A stretch of 51,997 nt of DNA from Collinsella sp. (GCA_014871665.1 WGSL01000007.1:1-51997), one strand, 5' to 3'. Positions 1-11,383 are shown, counted from the stretch's first letter. Numbers and translations: made by a program. Notes: generated from the sequence alone by a model not told the origin.

Positions 1-56
1 CGGGTGGTTTCTGATGCGGCGCGCTGCGCGCCCCGCACAGGCTAAAGCCCGTAACG

Positions 57-99
57 AAGCGGGGCACCCGATCGAATGCGATCGGGTGCCCCGCTTTTT
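57..99. terminator. Strong hairpin terminator at end of pilin operon
   Basis: An 18-bp perfect stem (57-74 with 79-96) with a 4-nt loop lies about 35 bp past the stop of the leftward pilin gene. The T-tract is better on the plus strand (TTTTTC) than on the minus strand (TTCGTT), so it may act in both directions and also end a rightward gene outside the window. Confidence 0.8.
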
Positions 100-130
100 C
101 ATGTCTCGTGTTGACGGTCGAGACGAACGG

Positions 131-1912
131 CTACTCCTCAGAGCCCTCGTCGCGCTTACGGCTACGGATAAGATGTGCCACGCCAATGCACAGTACCGCA
201 CCACCAGCGATCCAGGTAAAGGTCACACCGTTGAAACCGGTGAGCGGGAGGTTGGAACCCTTCTTGTCGACAATGGTGAAGCTAAGTTTGCCGACCTCAG
301 TCGTTGTGGTAGCATCCTTGGTAACCTCTAGACCATCAACAATGGTAGAACCACTAGGCGCCACATCCTGACCGACCTGATTGAGCGTACGTCTGATGGT
401 AAAGGTGACGCCATCCTTGGCGGAATTGTTGTACCCAGGTGCCGGGGTTACCTCTTTGAGGATGTAGGTGCCTTCATCAAGACCCACGACGCTAATCTTA
501 CCATCCTGGTCCGTCTTGAGCAGGGCATCCTTAGCATCGATGTGCTTCACGCCCTTAGCATCGATGTATTGCTCTTGAGCACTGCCACCAACAACCTCCT
601 GAAGAGTGAACTCGACGTTTCCGAGAGCGGGATACTTATCATTTTCATCCTTATCGCTACCCACCTTGGTGACATCAATGCCGTAGGTGTAGTCGTAGGC
701 GGGATGAACGACCGTGTCGCCAGTACCCTCGACGTGCGGGTTGTTGGAATAAGTCAGCTTAACCGTATTAGTCTGGGCTTTACCAACCAATCCATCAAAG
801 ATTCCCTTGATTTTACCGTCATTATCAAAGATCTTTGTAGAGTCGAGCTTTGCCTTGTACTCGACGGTCACCTTAGAGTCAGCGTTGACGGTAATGTGGT
901 TATCTTTAACGTCAACGCAATCCTTAAGATTCTTGAAGCCAACGGTAAGCACGTTGTCCGCCGAGAAGCTCTTAGTGTAGCCATGCTCGGCATCTTTCTT
1001 AACGATCTGGTTATCGATCTTAACCGTGACATCCGGAACATTATTCCCGCTGCCATCAACGAACTTGGGCGTCATGGAATTGGGCAGTTTGTCCGTGAAG
1101 ACGTATTTATAGTCGCTATAGGTGTCGATATTACTCGCAACCGTACCGACGAGCTTATAATCGACCCAATCGTCCATAGCGGAGTCAGCGGCCTTATTGG
1201 GAGAAGTAAGGATGTCGCCGCCGTTAGACATCCAGTTCTTATCACCATCGTCGTAGACAGCCTTGCTGACGGTAGGGATGCTGGTCTTCTCGTCGACCGT
1301 AACGCCTCCAGCGCCCACAATGGCGAAAATCGGCGAGGTGGCCGTACTAGTATCCTTCGTATCGTCCCTGGTAATCGAAGTCATATCGGTCACAATAAGA
1401 TAATAGCCCTGCAGAGCGTTACCCTCATTATTCGTGGGCTGGAAAGTATCACGAGCGCCAAAAGAACCCGCCTGAGTCACGCTCGTTTCAATCTTCTTTG
1501 CCAACTCATTGAACAAATTGTCATTTTTGATGGCAGTCGTGCTACCAGTGCCGGAGGAGTTGCCGGTCAGGTAATTTATGACATCCTGCTCTGTAGAATC
1601 TTCAGTGATGTCGGACCCGGTCACTGTTTTAAGGTAGCCAAGAACAGCTTGCTTTGCCTCCGGACTTGCCCAAGCAACATTCGAAACGACCTTACCATTA
1701 TCTCCATCAATAACATCGGCCGTAAAAATCTGGTATGCCTTGTACTGGTTGTTCTCATTGCCCTTGGAAGGGTTAATTTTGATGCTATCAGCAGCGGTTG
1801 CCGTATCCTCGGCAAACGCCATAGTCACCGGCGCCATGACTCCGCCAAAACTCAGAGCTGCCGTGAGGCCTGCCGTTACTGCCAAGCGGGCGATGTTCTT
1901 GGTTGTCTTCAT
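131..1912 (-). CDS. Isopeptide-domain major pilin-like surface protein, LPXTG-anchored
   Basis: A 593-residue secreted pilin-type protein, probably the main shaft subunit of a sortase-assembled pilus. It has a signal peptide of about 35 residues ending in AFAED, a YQIF-containing N-terminal domain, a fimbrial isopeptide-forming middle domain, and a Cna-B-like domain with an E-box-like stretch (YILKEVTPAPGY). The C-terminus has LPLTG at 555-559, a hydrophobic segment and a basic RSRKR tail, a classic cell-wall sorting signal. The ATG follows an AGAGG ribosome site. It is last in a three-gene leftward operon, a common place for the abundant shaft subunit. The role as major pilin is inferred from size and order. 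No sortase gene is in the window. Confidence 0.85.
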   Translation of the reverse strand: MKTTKNIARLAVTAGLTAALSFGGVMAPVTMAFAEDTATAADSIKINPSKGNENNQYKAYQIFTADVIDGDNGKVVSNVAWASPEAKQAVLGYLKTVTGSDITEDSTEQDVINYLTGNSSGTGSTTAIKNDNLFNELAKKIETSVTQAGSFGARDTFQPTNNEGNALQGYYLIVTDMTSITRDDTKDTSTATSPIFAIVGAGGVTVDEKTSIPTVSKAVYDDGDKNWMSNGGDILTSPNKAADSAMDDWVDYKLVGTVASNIDTYSDYKYVFTDKLPNSMTPKFVDGSGNNVPDVTVKIDNQIVKKDAEHGYTKSFSADNVLTVGFKNLKDCVDVKDNHITVNADSKVTVEYKAKLDSTKIFDNDGKIKGIFDGLVGKAQTNTVKLTYSNNPHVEGTGDTVVHPAYDYTYGIDVTKVGSDKDENDKYPALGNVEFTLQEVVGGSAQEQYIDAKGVKHIDAKDALLKTDQDGKISVVGLDEGTYILKEVTPAPGYNNSAKDGVTFTIRRTLNQVGQDVAPSGSTIVDGLEVTKDATTTTEVGKLSFTIVDKKGSNLPLTGFNGVTFTWIAGGAVLCIGVAHLIRSRKRDEGSEE

Positions 1913-2019
1913 GTTTGGTCCTCTTTCTTGGAGGTTGCTTTAAAACTTGTCGATGCCAAAAGTCGGCAGGTAATATCCCTGCGCCTAAATCGCTACGGAG
2001 GCAGTACACCACTGAGCAA

Positions 2020-2028
2020 GGGGGGGGG
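2020..2028. repeat. Nine-base G/C homopolymer between two pilin genes
   Basis: A run of nine G (C on the transcribed strand) starts 4 bp after the stop codon of the minor pilin gene and about 108 bp before the main pilin start. Tracts of this length can slip in replication. Here it is non-coding and would lie in the intercistronic mRNA. Confidence 0.9.
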
Positions 2029-2032
2029 ACAA

Positions 2033-3676
2033 TTATTTATCACGGCGACCTCCTCCCCGCTTGATGACGAGCGCGACGACAATAGCCGCTACTCCAATGA
2101 CAGCCAAAGCCGCCACCAGCACCAACGTTCTATCTCCCGTCGAGGGCATAAAGCCTCGACTTGCTTCTTTGCTTGGGGTGTTGAGCACCGACAGCTCGAT
2201 CGAGCCCGTCCCGGCATCGGCAGCATCAACCCGCAGGGGGCTTTCGGCCGATACGGTCACCTTGGGCTTCGCGGCGGCTACCTGTTTGACGTCCAGGCCA
2301 TCGGCCGCAATCGTCACTGTTCGCTTGCCCTCAAAGGCGGTGTAGCCCTTGGGTGCCGCGACCTCCTCGACGGCATAGACGCCCGCGTCCACGCCGTTCA
2401 GCTCCACGCGTCCGTCTTCGCCAGACACGACATACCCGTCGGCATCCGTCGTCCACGCACCGTCGGCCGCCAGCGTGCGGCCGCGGTCATCAGTGATGCG
2501 CAGCTTGGCGTCCGCAAGAGGCTTGTCATCGGAGCTTGAGCGTTTGATAAGATTGAGTCCCCAGGTGTAGGCCGTCGCGTCATCGCTTGGCGTGCGGGTG
2601 AAGCCAGCGTCGCCGGACTGGTCGGCGAGAGGAGAGCGCGGGTAGCGCAGATAGACCTCGTTGGGGTTGCCCTTTGTGACCCCTCGATTGCAGTTGGCCC
2701 CCAAGGGTGCGCTGTAGACCGCGACCACACGGGCGCCCGCGGCGAAAGCGTCGGCCCCGCCGAGTGCGGCGATGAGGTCGCCGGTGCGCACGGTGAAGGA
2801 GTTCCCCTCGACCGAGACCTTGCACTGGGCCGTGATGTCGGTCCAGCCCTTGGCGGGCTCGGTGCCGGCGCGGCCGCCCTCACATGCGACGGCGTCGAAG
2901 CCGCCGTCCGCGCCCGCCGCCACGTACACGCGCATGCTCGCGGCGACCTCGGAGGGGTCGAGCCCCGCGCTCATGGTGTCGACGAACTGCACCGCGTAGG
3001 CGTCGTAGGCGGCAAGGCCCGCCGGGACCGTGGCCGAGAGACGCCAGTACAGGTCGTCGCCGACCGTTGCGTCGGCGGCCTTCTGCCATGCGGCGGTGCC
3101 GTCCTCCAGCACGTGCTTGGCGACCTTGGGCGTCGCGGCCTTGGGCTTGACGGCGACGGCGCTGCCGCCGACCAGGACCATGATCGGCGCGGTGCCGACC
3201 TCGTTCTGGGCGATGGCGTCGTCGTCGGCGACGATGAGCCAGTATCCACAGGGCAGCTCGGCCGTCGTGCCCGCGTTAAGGGCCACGGGCACGACGCCTG
3301 CTTTGACAATCGCGCGAGCAAGCTTTGCCGTCAGCGCGGTCGTCATGTGCCCGTCGGCATTTATCCACTCGGCAGCCTCTTGCGCCGTCGATGCCGAGCT
3401 ATCAAGTCCCGCATCATGAAGCACAGGGAGAACAGCTTGGCGAACGGCGTCATTTGCCCACGTTATGTCAGTTGCGACCTTTTGGTCGGCATCGGCGTCG
3501 TCAATAACGGTCGCCGAAAAGAGCTGATACGCGTCATATCGCGTCGCAACTTTACCGTCCACCGTAATGGATCCGGCGTCGGTGGCACGGGCCGTCCCGG
3601 GGGCAATCGCGAAAGAGAAGGCAGCAACCATGGCCATCACCACAACGGCCAACGTATGGCGGAGCGACTTACTCAC
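2033..3676 (-). CDS. Minor pilin/surface protein with MPSTG sorting signal
   Basis: A 547-residue surface protein. I chose the GTG at 3674-3676 because a GAGGTGG ribosome site lies just upstream and it overlaps the previous gene's stop by 8 bp; a longer reading frame to 3715 has no such site. A signal peptide of about 30 residues ends near TARA. Pilin-like N-terminal and middle domains (YDAYQLF, TPKVAKHVLEDG) precede a Cna-B-like domain with an E-box-like segment (YAVEEVAAPKGY). The sorting signal is an unusual MPSTG (about 510-514), followed by a hydrophobic helix and KRGGGRRDK. It is probably the accessory or basal pilin. Its GC content looks higher than that of the two flanking pilus genes. 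Confidence 0.8.
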   Translation of the reverse strand: MSKSLRHTLAVVVMAMVAAFSFAIAPGTARATDAGSITVDGKVATRYDAYQLFSATVIDDADADQKVATDITWANDAVRQAVLPVLHDAGLDSSASTAQEAAEWINADGHMTTALTAKLARAIVKAGVVPVALNAGTTAELPCGYWLIVADDDAIAQNEVGTAPIMVLVGGSAVAVKPKAATPKVAKHVLEDGTAAWQKAADATVGDDLYWRLSATVPAGLAAYDAYAVQFVDTMSAGLDPSEVAASMRVYVAAGADGGFDAVACEGGRAGTEPAKGWTDITAQCKVSVEGNSFTVRTGDLIAALGGADAFAAGARVVAVYSAPLGANCNRGVTKGNPNEVYLRYPRSPLADQSGDAGFTRTPSDDATAYTWGLNLIKRSSSDDKPLADAKLRITDDRGRTLAADGAWTTDADGYVVSGEDGRVELNGVDAGVYAVEEVAAPKGYTAFEGKRTVTIAADGLDVKQVAAAKPKVTVSAESPLRVDAADAGTGSIELSVLNTPSKEASRGFMPSTGDRTLVLVAALAVIGVAAIVVALVIKRGGGRRDK

Positions 3677-6600
3677 GACGACCACCTCGATCCAGATCGC
3701 GATGGCGGCGAGCATGCATCCACGTCGCCGCGAAGCACAGCATCGAAGCGCCAGCCAGATACGTCATAGTCAAGCCAGCGCCGCCCGCCTCGGGAAGTGT
3801 GGTCGAGTACTTGTTGGTAAAGGTCGGCGGATCCTGAGAGTCATCGCCATAGGTAACTACGGCGTCGAGCCGGTTCGTGCCATTAGTTACCTTAACCGTA
3901 ACGTTGCGCGGGGTCGTGTCATAGGTGATGTGGTCCTTCACGTTATCCTTGGCGCCATCGGGGACGACCTCAGAGATGGTGTAGTGGTACTCTTTGGCCT
4001 CGTTGTAATCAACACTGAAGGACACGCTGCCATCGGCGTCGTTCGTCTCCGTTTGGAGTACCCTGCCTTCGCCATCCTTAAGTTCAAACGAGAACTGCCC
4101 CGCCTTGAAGGTGCCACCTTCAAGTACCTTCCTAGCCCGGATTGTCGCGGATCCCTCTAGGCGATTATCGTAGACCCAGATCTCGTCCTTTTTGTCATCG
4201 CCGATAATCTTCGCGTTGCCGACGATAGCCTTCGCCTTTTCGAGCGCGGCTTGATACACCTCATTACTTGCTTCACCCTTAAGCATGATCCACGTGGGAC
4301 TTGTTGTGTCGTACCCCTCAGGCGCCTTCGACTCCACAAGCTTGTAGAGCACGCAATTAGCCATCTTTTTGGTGCTCGTGCCGAACGAGATTTTTCCGCT
4401 GCCATCGGTCTTGGCAGTCTGGAATTTCTTCTCAGTCCCACCGGCGCCATCCATGGCCACACTGTAGAGCGTAAACTCAGCACCCTCGAGCGGTGTGCCG
4501 ACCTGCTGGGCGTCGTACTTGGTCATCGTGATGCCGTAGCCGTTGCCGCCCGCGGTTGCAGAAGTACTCTGGACAGTCCATGTTTGATCATCAGTCGCAG
4601 AACCGTCCTTCACCCCCGTAAGCGTGGCGGTGTTGGAAAGAGGAACCTTGTCGCTAGGATTTCCACTCGGGATGACCTCGTACTCGACTTTGAGGTACTT
4701 GCCATCGGGCACATTAAGCGTCAGCTTCGTGCGCGAGCCCGATTCGTCGTTAAGCTGCTCCATCTTCGACGAATAGTCCTCCTGGGGTAGCGCAACCCAA
4801 GCACCGTTCACGTGCTCGTAGACCTTAAGCGACGACGGCACCAACGTGCACTTGGCATCCATGGTGTCGACGAGCTCGAGGAAGTCAGTGCCGCTCTTAA
4901 GGGCAACCGCAGACTCGTTAACCAGAATGGTGTACTTGATGCGATTGCTATTATCGACCTGTTCGCCGGTCTTCTTGATGACGTTGTTCTTAATGGTAAC
5001 AGTACCGCTGCCGGAGCCAAACTCCTTGCTCCCCGACTCGGCGCTGGCAGAGTTGGTAAACTTCACCTCGTTCGTGGAGGTATCGAGCTTGCCACGCTTG
5101 ACCGCCGTCTGATACGTAACTTTGGCGTAACCAGCGTACTCACCTAGGTCCGTCGTAGGGATGGAGAAGGTGACCGTGTTGCCGGCGCTTTTTACGTTGT
5201 CGGAGGCAAGCTCCCGGTCTGAGACGGCCGTCTTGGTCTCGTTTCCGCGACCATAGCCGGCATGCTGGTCATAGGGATTCTGCACGAGAGTGTACTTGGC
5301 AGAGCCCGATACATAGCTCATGCCGCCCGGGAGGGTATCGACGATGTTCAGCGGTGAGCTGTTGAGCTTTCCGGCTCCGTAGTATTCGTACTCACCGTTC
5401 GCGCCCTTATTGCCCTTCTGGCGGTTCGCGTACACTGTCCAGTCGACGACCCACGCGCCCTTCTCATCCGAACCGTCAACGGAGCTCCAGTCGAAGCTCT
5501 CACTCCAAGACACCTTCGACTCCGCTTCCGGCTTCTCGACCGCAGGCGTCGTTTCTTTGTTGACAACGTACATAACGAGGTCGGTGTACTGCCGCTGAAG
5601 GTTCAGGCCCGACGCACTGACCGACGCGAAGTTCGAGTACCAGCCCGGCAACGCATCGGACGTAGTGGTGTAGGTGATGACGGCGTAGTCCTCGTTCTCG
5701 AGGGCGGCCTTTACCTTGTCGTTCACATTTATATCAAGGTTGAAATTTCTTTTTGTTCTACCGACCGTCCAGTTGGCCGTCAGGTCCCAGTCGGCGTTCT
5801 GCCCCCGCACCAACACGGTTTTGCCGATTGTGATGGAAATGGAGTCCACGTCGACACCGAGATTTTGCGACCACGCCGACTGAAACGTATCCTTCACCGT
5901 CACCTTGTCCGGATGGACCGCATTAACGATCGCTTTCAGCGCGACCTTCGTCTCCCACGTCGCCCTGCCCGTCGTCCCGGCCTCGTCGGAGCTCACGCGC
6001 CTCTTGGTAATCGGCGTACCCACCAGCTGCGGCGTGAACTTGCCTTCGGCTGTTCCCGTGACGCGTCCTTCATGCTCAATAGTTGCATTGTTGTGCACGG
6101 TGTCGTATGAGTTCGCATCGATCATCTTGGTGTGATAAACAATGCGGTAAGTGGTGTACTTATCGTCAAGGTTAGTCGGGAACCTGTAGGTGAAGGAGCT
6201 CTGCGACGAATCGAGCTCGCGCTCCTCGAGGATCTCCGAACCCGAACTGCCCTTATAAACCGTATAACAATCACCCGTATACATTTGTTTGTCGTCAAGC
6301 TTGTCCGTAAACACGTAGTCACTCATGTCGGCCTTGAGCTCGCCTTGGTTGAGGGTGACCGTCCATGTGATGTCCGACGACGTGCCCGAGCCGTTGGACT
6401 TGTTGATCATGTCATAGCGAAATTGACTAGGAGCAGCCGTGGCCGTACCGTTCTGGCGATCGTTAGGGCCGCCCCATTCCCACGCTGCCGTGTTTTTGGA
6501 GCCTCCCTGTTCGTTGATATACTCGCCGTTGTTCACGGAGACGTCACTCTTCAGCTTGGTTTCATACGTAATCGTATGGTCACCCTGGGGAAGGCTGCCC

Positions 6601-7397
6601 AGGTTCTCGATGGTCGCGGTCTGGTCTTCGATTTTTGGCTGCGATTCAATCGTCTTGTTATCAAGCTTGAAGCTGCCCTCCACAAAGCTGAAGTTCTCGC
6701 CTAACGTATCGGTGAACTTGACGTTCGTGGCATATGACTCGACGGCAAGCTTGACGGTCCAGGTGACCTTGGCTACGCCGTCGGAGCCCTGAGAGAAAAC
6801 CCCCGACTTCTCTCCCTTAACGTTACCGTCCTTGGTGGAAATATCGACCTTCCCCATGCCGGGGAACACAACAGGCGTCACGCTTCCAGAACCAACGTCC
6901 TTGTTTTTAAGCTGAAACGAGAAGTTCGCCGCGACATAAATGTTCGCAGGGTTTTTTTCGAGCCACGCCTTGTCGAACGTAAAGATGGCCTTGTTGTTTT
7001 TAATCTCCCATGTGCCAGCTCTTACGGCATCGGTGCCCGTTCCCGCCATAAGGTCCACAGCAGCGCTATCGTCGACGGCTATGGTGTCAGGAAACTTGTA
7101 AACGGCAACATTGTTCCCAGGCGTAGGAGCCTCGCCAGTCTTGAAATTTGCCGAAAAAGCCCCGTAAAGGGTTGATACAGAGGCCACGGCACCTTTTAGC
7201 TCCTGAGTACGATACTCGTCGGTATAGAGCTTAACCGTAACGCGCGCCGTATTCTCATCAATCGCAACCGGCGTTGGTGTCGTCGTCGCATCCTCGGCGC
7301 GCACGGGGGCTGCGCCGTGAAAAACTGCGGCGGTGAGGCTAATCAGAATGAAGATCAGGGCCGCCATACCCAGCGACCGTGAGCGGTGTGCGTTCAT
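3669..7397 (-). CDS. Large tip adhesin-like pilin, LPEAG sorting motif
   Basis: A 1242-residue surface protein, first in the pilus operon, so probably the tip adhesin. It has a signal peptide (to about residue 35), then a long series of beta-rich isopeptide-forming fimbrial domains (recurrent W-T-V and F-T-D-L motifs from about 60 to 950). A Cna-B-like domain (about 965-1060, ending in LVESKAPEGYD) and a FctA/Spy0128-type domain (about 1090-1195, with YHYTISEV and TFTNKY) follow. The anchor is LPEAG (1201-1205) rather than LPXTG, then a hydrophobic helix and ARRHR. Domain assignments rest on motif recognition only. Its last bases overlap the next gene's GTG start, suggesting translational coupling. 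Confidence 0.82.
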   Translation of the reverse strand: MNAHRSRSLGMAALIFILISLTAAVFHGAAPVRAEDATTTPTPVAIDENTARVTVKLYTDEYRTQELKGAVASVSTLYGAFSANFKTGEAPTPGNNVAVYKFPDTIAVDDSAAVDLMAGTGTDAVRAGTWEIKNNKAIFTFDKAWLEKNPANIYVAANFSFQLKNKDVGSGSVTPVVFPGMGKVDISTKDGNVKGEKSGVFSQGSDGVAKVTWTVKLAVESYATNVKFTDTLGENFSFVEGSFKLDNKTIESQPKIEDQTATIENLGSLPQGDHTITYETKLKSDVSVNNGEYINEQGGSKNTAAWEWGGPNDRQNGTATAAPSQFRYDMINKSNGSGTSSDITWTVTLNQGELKADMSDYVFTDKLDDKQMYTGDCYTVYKGSSGSEILEERELDSSQSSFTYRFPTNLDDKYTTYRIVYHTKMIDANSYDTVHNNATIEHEGRVTGTAEGKFTPQLVGTPITKRRVSSDEAGTTGRATWETKVALKAIVNAVHPDKVTVKDTFQSAWSQNLGVDVDSISITIGKTVLVRGQNADWDLTANWTVGRTKRNFNLDINVNDKVKAALENEDYAVITYTTTSDALPGWYSNFASVSASGLNLQRQYTDLVMYVVNKETTPAVEKPEAESKVSWSESFDWSSVDGSDEKGAWVVDWTVYANRQKGNKGANGEYEYYGAGKLNSSPLNIVDTLPGGMSYVSGSAKYTLVQNPYDQHAGYGRGNETKTAVSDRELASDNVKSAGNTVTFSIPTTDLGEYAGYAKVTYQTAVKRGKLDTSTNEVKFTNSASAESGSKEFGSGSGTVTIKNNVIKKTGEQVDNSNRIKYTILVNESAVALKSGTDFLELVDTMDAKCTLVPSSLKVYEHVNGAWVALPQEDYSSKMEQLNDESGSRTKLTLNVPDGKYLKVEYEVIPSGNPSDKVPLSNTATLTGVKDGSATDDQTWTVQSTSATAGGNGYGITMTKYDAQQVGTPLEGAEFTLYSVAMDGAGGTEKKFQTAKTDGSGKISFGTSTKKMANCVLYKLVESKAPEGYDTTSPTWIMLKGEASNEVYQAALEKAKAIVGNAKIIGDDKKDEIWVYDNRLEGSATIRARKVLEGGTFKAGQFSFELKDGEGRVLQTETNDADGSVSFSVDYNEAKEYHYTISEVVPDGAKDNVKDHITYDTTPRNVTVKVTNGTNRLDAVVTYGDDSQDPPTFTNKYSTTLPEAGGAGLTMTYLAGASMLCFAATWMHARRHRDLDRGGRRE

Positions 7398-7760
7398 AGT
7401 TGTCCCCTAATTCCTACAACACAGTGTGGAATACGGCGAATCGTCGGATCGAACACAAACCCCAACATCAACAAGAACCCACCTAGCGCATTGCAAGAAC
7501 CCATTGGGGAGCAACTTCTAAGACGGTTCGTCTATGCCACAATGCATAAAATACATTATAGATACCAGTCATGCAAACCGCAGGTAAAGAGGTCTTTTAA
7601 TTTAATACCAGTTGATATTTACATGTTAACAGTTTTGTATCAAAGCGGTTGTATTTCAATGATTCCTGTATATATTTAAACAACCTAACTTTACCCGGAA
7701 TAGCCTAGAAAAGGACATCGCCTCCGCCGTGGTGCAAGCCAATCTGCCCCCCTTGCACCA
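7398..7760. promoter_or_regulatory. AT-rich control region upstream of pilus operon
   Basis: About 360 bp with no convincing gene, clearly richer in A+T than its surroundings. On the minus strand there is a perfect TATAAT (7555-7560), and further upstream TTGATA with TAAATA 16 bp downstream. Either could drive the pilus operon with a 5' leader of more than 100 nt. No known riboswitch was recognised. Confidence 0.45.
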
Positions 7761-7794
7761 AAAAGGGCGCCGACCATCGCGGTCGACGCCCTTT
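7761..7794 (-). terminator. typA terminator
   Basis: A stem pairing 7762-7775 with 7781-7794, with one mismatch and a 5-nt loop, followed on the minus strand by TTTTTGG. It lies about 28 bp past the typA stop. Confidence 0.85.
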
Positions 7795-7821
7795 CTTGTT
7801 GGTCGCTATAAAGCTCAGCGC

Positions 7822-9660
<1,839 letters not shown>

Positions 9661-9777
9661 GTAGTTCCCCTATCTTCTATCTATATACAACCGGCACGCG
9701 TATGCGACCCACCCAGCAATGCAACGCTCGGCGGGAATATTGAGCCTTTTACCGAAAACTCGTTTATTTTAGCGATT

Positions 9778-10227
9778 TTAGATGAGAGGGGTTTCCTCAC
9801 CTGCAGGTTCAGGGTCGCTCCACATAAAACCATCGCCGGCGCCCATGCCCTCATACAGCACATATGCCGAAAAACCGCTCTCGAGCGTGGTTTCGAAGAA
9901 GCTCACGAGCAGAGCATCGTGATAGCCGCCGTCAATCTCGACGCAGCCGGTGTAGCCGATGGCATAGCGAGCGATACGGCCCAGGCCCTCGTCCTTAAGA
10001 CCCATCTTGTGCTCGGAGATAAAGTTGGTGGCCGCCTCGAGGCACGCCTCTTCGCCGTCCTCGTCGAGCGCCGCCAGATAACGGTTGGAAGCGGCGTCCT
10101 CAATTGCCACGACCACGCCAGGGTTTTCACCGGCGGCAAGGTCGTCCAAGAACGCGCCGATCAGATCGCACACCATGGCGTCGAGCTCGGCGGAGACGTT
10201 ACCGGCGTCCTGCATATCCTGTGCCAT
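9778..10227 (-). CDS. Conserved-looking acidic protein of unknown function
   Basis: 149 residues, cytosolic and acidic, with no signal or membrane segment; I do not recognise the family. A helical N-terminus (LDAMVCDLIGAFLDDLAAG) is followed by an alternating hydrophobic pattern (NPGVVVAIEDAASNRYLAAL) and a central GYTGCVEIDGGYHDALLVSFFET. The ATG has a GGGAAGG ribosome site. It lies 30 bp after the two-helix membrane protein gene on the same strand and before typA, and is probably co-transcribed with both. The coding call rests on length, ribosome site and codon pattern. Confidence 0.75.
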   Translation of the reverse strand: MAQDMQDAGNVSAELDAMVCDLIGAFLDDLAAGENPGVVVAIEDAASNRYLAALDEDGEEACLEAATNFISEHKMGLKDEGLGRIARYAIGYTGCVEIDGGYHDALLVSFFETTLESGFSAYVLYEGMGAGDGFMWSDPEPAGEETPLI

Positions 10228-10257
10228 CTTTAGACCTTCCCATCGAGTCTGGCGTCG

Positions 10258-10647
10258 TTACAGTTCTTGTGCCTCAGCAGCGATCTTAGCGGCAGCGTCG
10301 CGGGCGCGCATCATATCCATCGCGCGCTTGTCGAGCACCTTGATCTGACTGGTCAGCATGACCGCATCGACCACGCCCCAGATCATAAGGCCCGTAGAGA
10401 TCGAAAACCCAAGCGCACCAACTGTACCACGAAGGCGCGAACAGATTGCCGCGACAAGGGCGGAGACGACAACCATCTTGATAAACGAGCCGCGGCGTTC
10501 GCGAAGCGTGCGGGCCTGCGTCACATAGGCAATGCGAGCCGCCTCAGAAGCCTCCGAGCGCATCTGGGCCTCGCGCGCAATGGTCGCCGCCTCAGCCGAC
10601 ATACCGCCGGCCATCAGCGAACGCTCCGCAGCCTGGACGCCCCGCAT
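10258..10647 (-). CDS. Small membrane protein with two predicted helices
   Basis: 129 residues, function unknown. An N-terminal alanine/glutamate-rich amphipathic region (1-50) precedes two hydrophobic segments (about 56-71 and 74-98) and a charged C-terminal helix ending in AEAQEL. Its ATG directly follows the TAA of the DUF151 gene with no spacing, which argues for translational coupling. No clear ribosome site of its own is visible. Confidence 0.75.
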   Translation of the reverse strand: MRGVQAAERSLMAGGMSAEAATIAREAQMRSEASEAARIAYVTQARTLRERRGSFIKMVVVSALVAAICSRLRGTVGALGFSISTGLMIWGVVDAVMLTSQIKVLDKRAMDMMRARDAAAKIAAEAQEL

Positions 10648-11148
10648 TTAGAAGTCATCGGGGGAGAGCGTATGGACGAACTCGTCGAACTTCTCGAACT
10701 CTTGCTCGTCGTCGACTTCCTCGGCATGGGCAGAAACGGTGCCCAGGCGATTCATGATGTCGTCTTCAACGAACATGGGGGCATTACTGCGTACGGCGAG
10801 GGCGATGGCGTCGCTCGGACGCGCATCGATCTTATGCTCGTTGCCATCGGCCAACACAACAACCGTCGCGTAAAACACGGGCGGCTCGGCGCGAACGATT
10901 TCGATGCGTTCGAGCTTGGCACCCAGGGCACCAACAGTATCGAGCAACAGGTCATGGGTAATCGGGCGCTCGGCGCGACCGCTATCGATGCCGCGGCTGA
11001 TGGCAGCAGCTTCAAACGAACCAGTCTGAATGGAAAGGGAACGCAGTGGCGCGGGCGAGTCCGATTTGCTGCAGCGCTCGCGAAGCACGATAAGCGATGG
11101 CACGGGACCGGCGGCCATGACGATAGTCTCTATGTCGACACGAACCAT
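10648..11148 (-). CDS. DUF151 / bifunctional nuclease-domain protein
   Basis: 166 residues. I chose the ATG at 11146-11148 because GGAGGTGTTCC lies just upstream; an in-frame extension to 11178 lacks a site. The sequence fits the DUF151 (BFN) family: MVRVDIE start, PITHDLLLDTVGALGA, the HKIDARPSDAIALAVR core and the following PMFVEDDIM. Family members are conserved in actinobacteria, and some have reported nuclease activity; the role here is not shown. An acidic tail (VDDEQEFEKFDEF) follows. It is first of a likely leftward operon with two unknown small proteins and possibly typA. Confidence 0.88.
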   Translation of the reverse strand: MVRVDIETIVMAAGPVPSLIVLRERCSKSDSPAPLRSLSIQTGSFEAAAISRGIDSGRAERPITHDLLLDTVGALGAKLERIEIVRAEPPVFYATVVVLADGNEHKIDARPSDAIALAVRSNAPMFVEDDIMNRLGTVSAHAEEVDDEQEFEKFDEFVHTLSPDDF

Positions 11149-11262
11149 GGAACACCTCCGGTACGTAGCGGTTAACACACGGCAGCCCGCCGCATTGAAT
11201 AGCTATACTACCCAATCTTTCGCACAGCACACAAAACCAAAATGAGATTTATCGCAGACTAG

Positions 11263-11293
11263 AAAAAAGCCCCGAGGCAACGCCCCAGGGCTC
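11263..11293 (-). terminator. tRNA-Ile terminator
   Basis: An imperfect GC-rich hairpin (AGCCCC with AGGGCT outer pairs) followed on the minus strand by TTTTTT (11263-11268), about 14 bp past the tRNA 3' end. Confidence 0.7.
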
Positions 11294-11306
11294 TTCACGG
11301 TTTTGA

Positions 11307-11383
11307 TGGTGGACCTGACAAGATTCGAACTTGTGACCTCCCGGTTATCAGCCGGACGCTCTAACCAACTGAGCTACAGGTCC
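11307..11383 (-). tRNA. tRNA-Ile (GAT)
   Basis: 77 nt including an encoded CCA. The acceptor GGACCTG pairs with CAGGTCC, the D-arm reads AGCTCAGTTGGTTAGAGC, the anticodon loop holds GAT between complementary CCGG-type stems, and the T-arm contains TTCGAAT. It has its own promoter and terminator. Confidence 0.97.
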
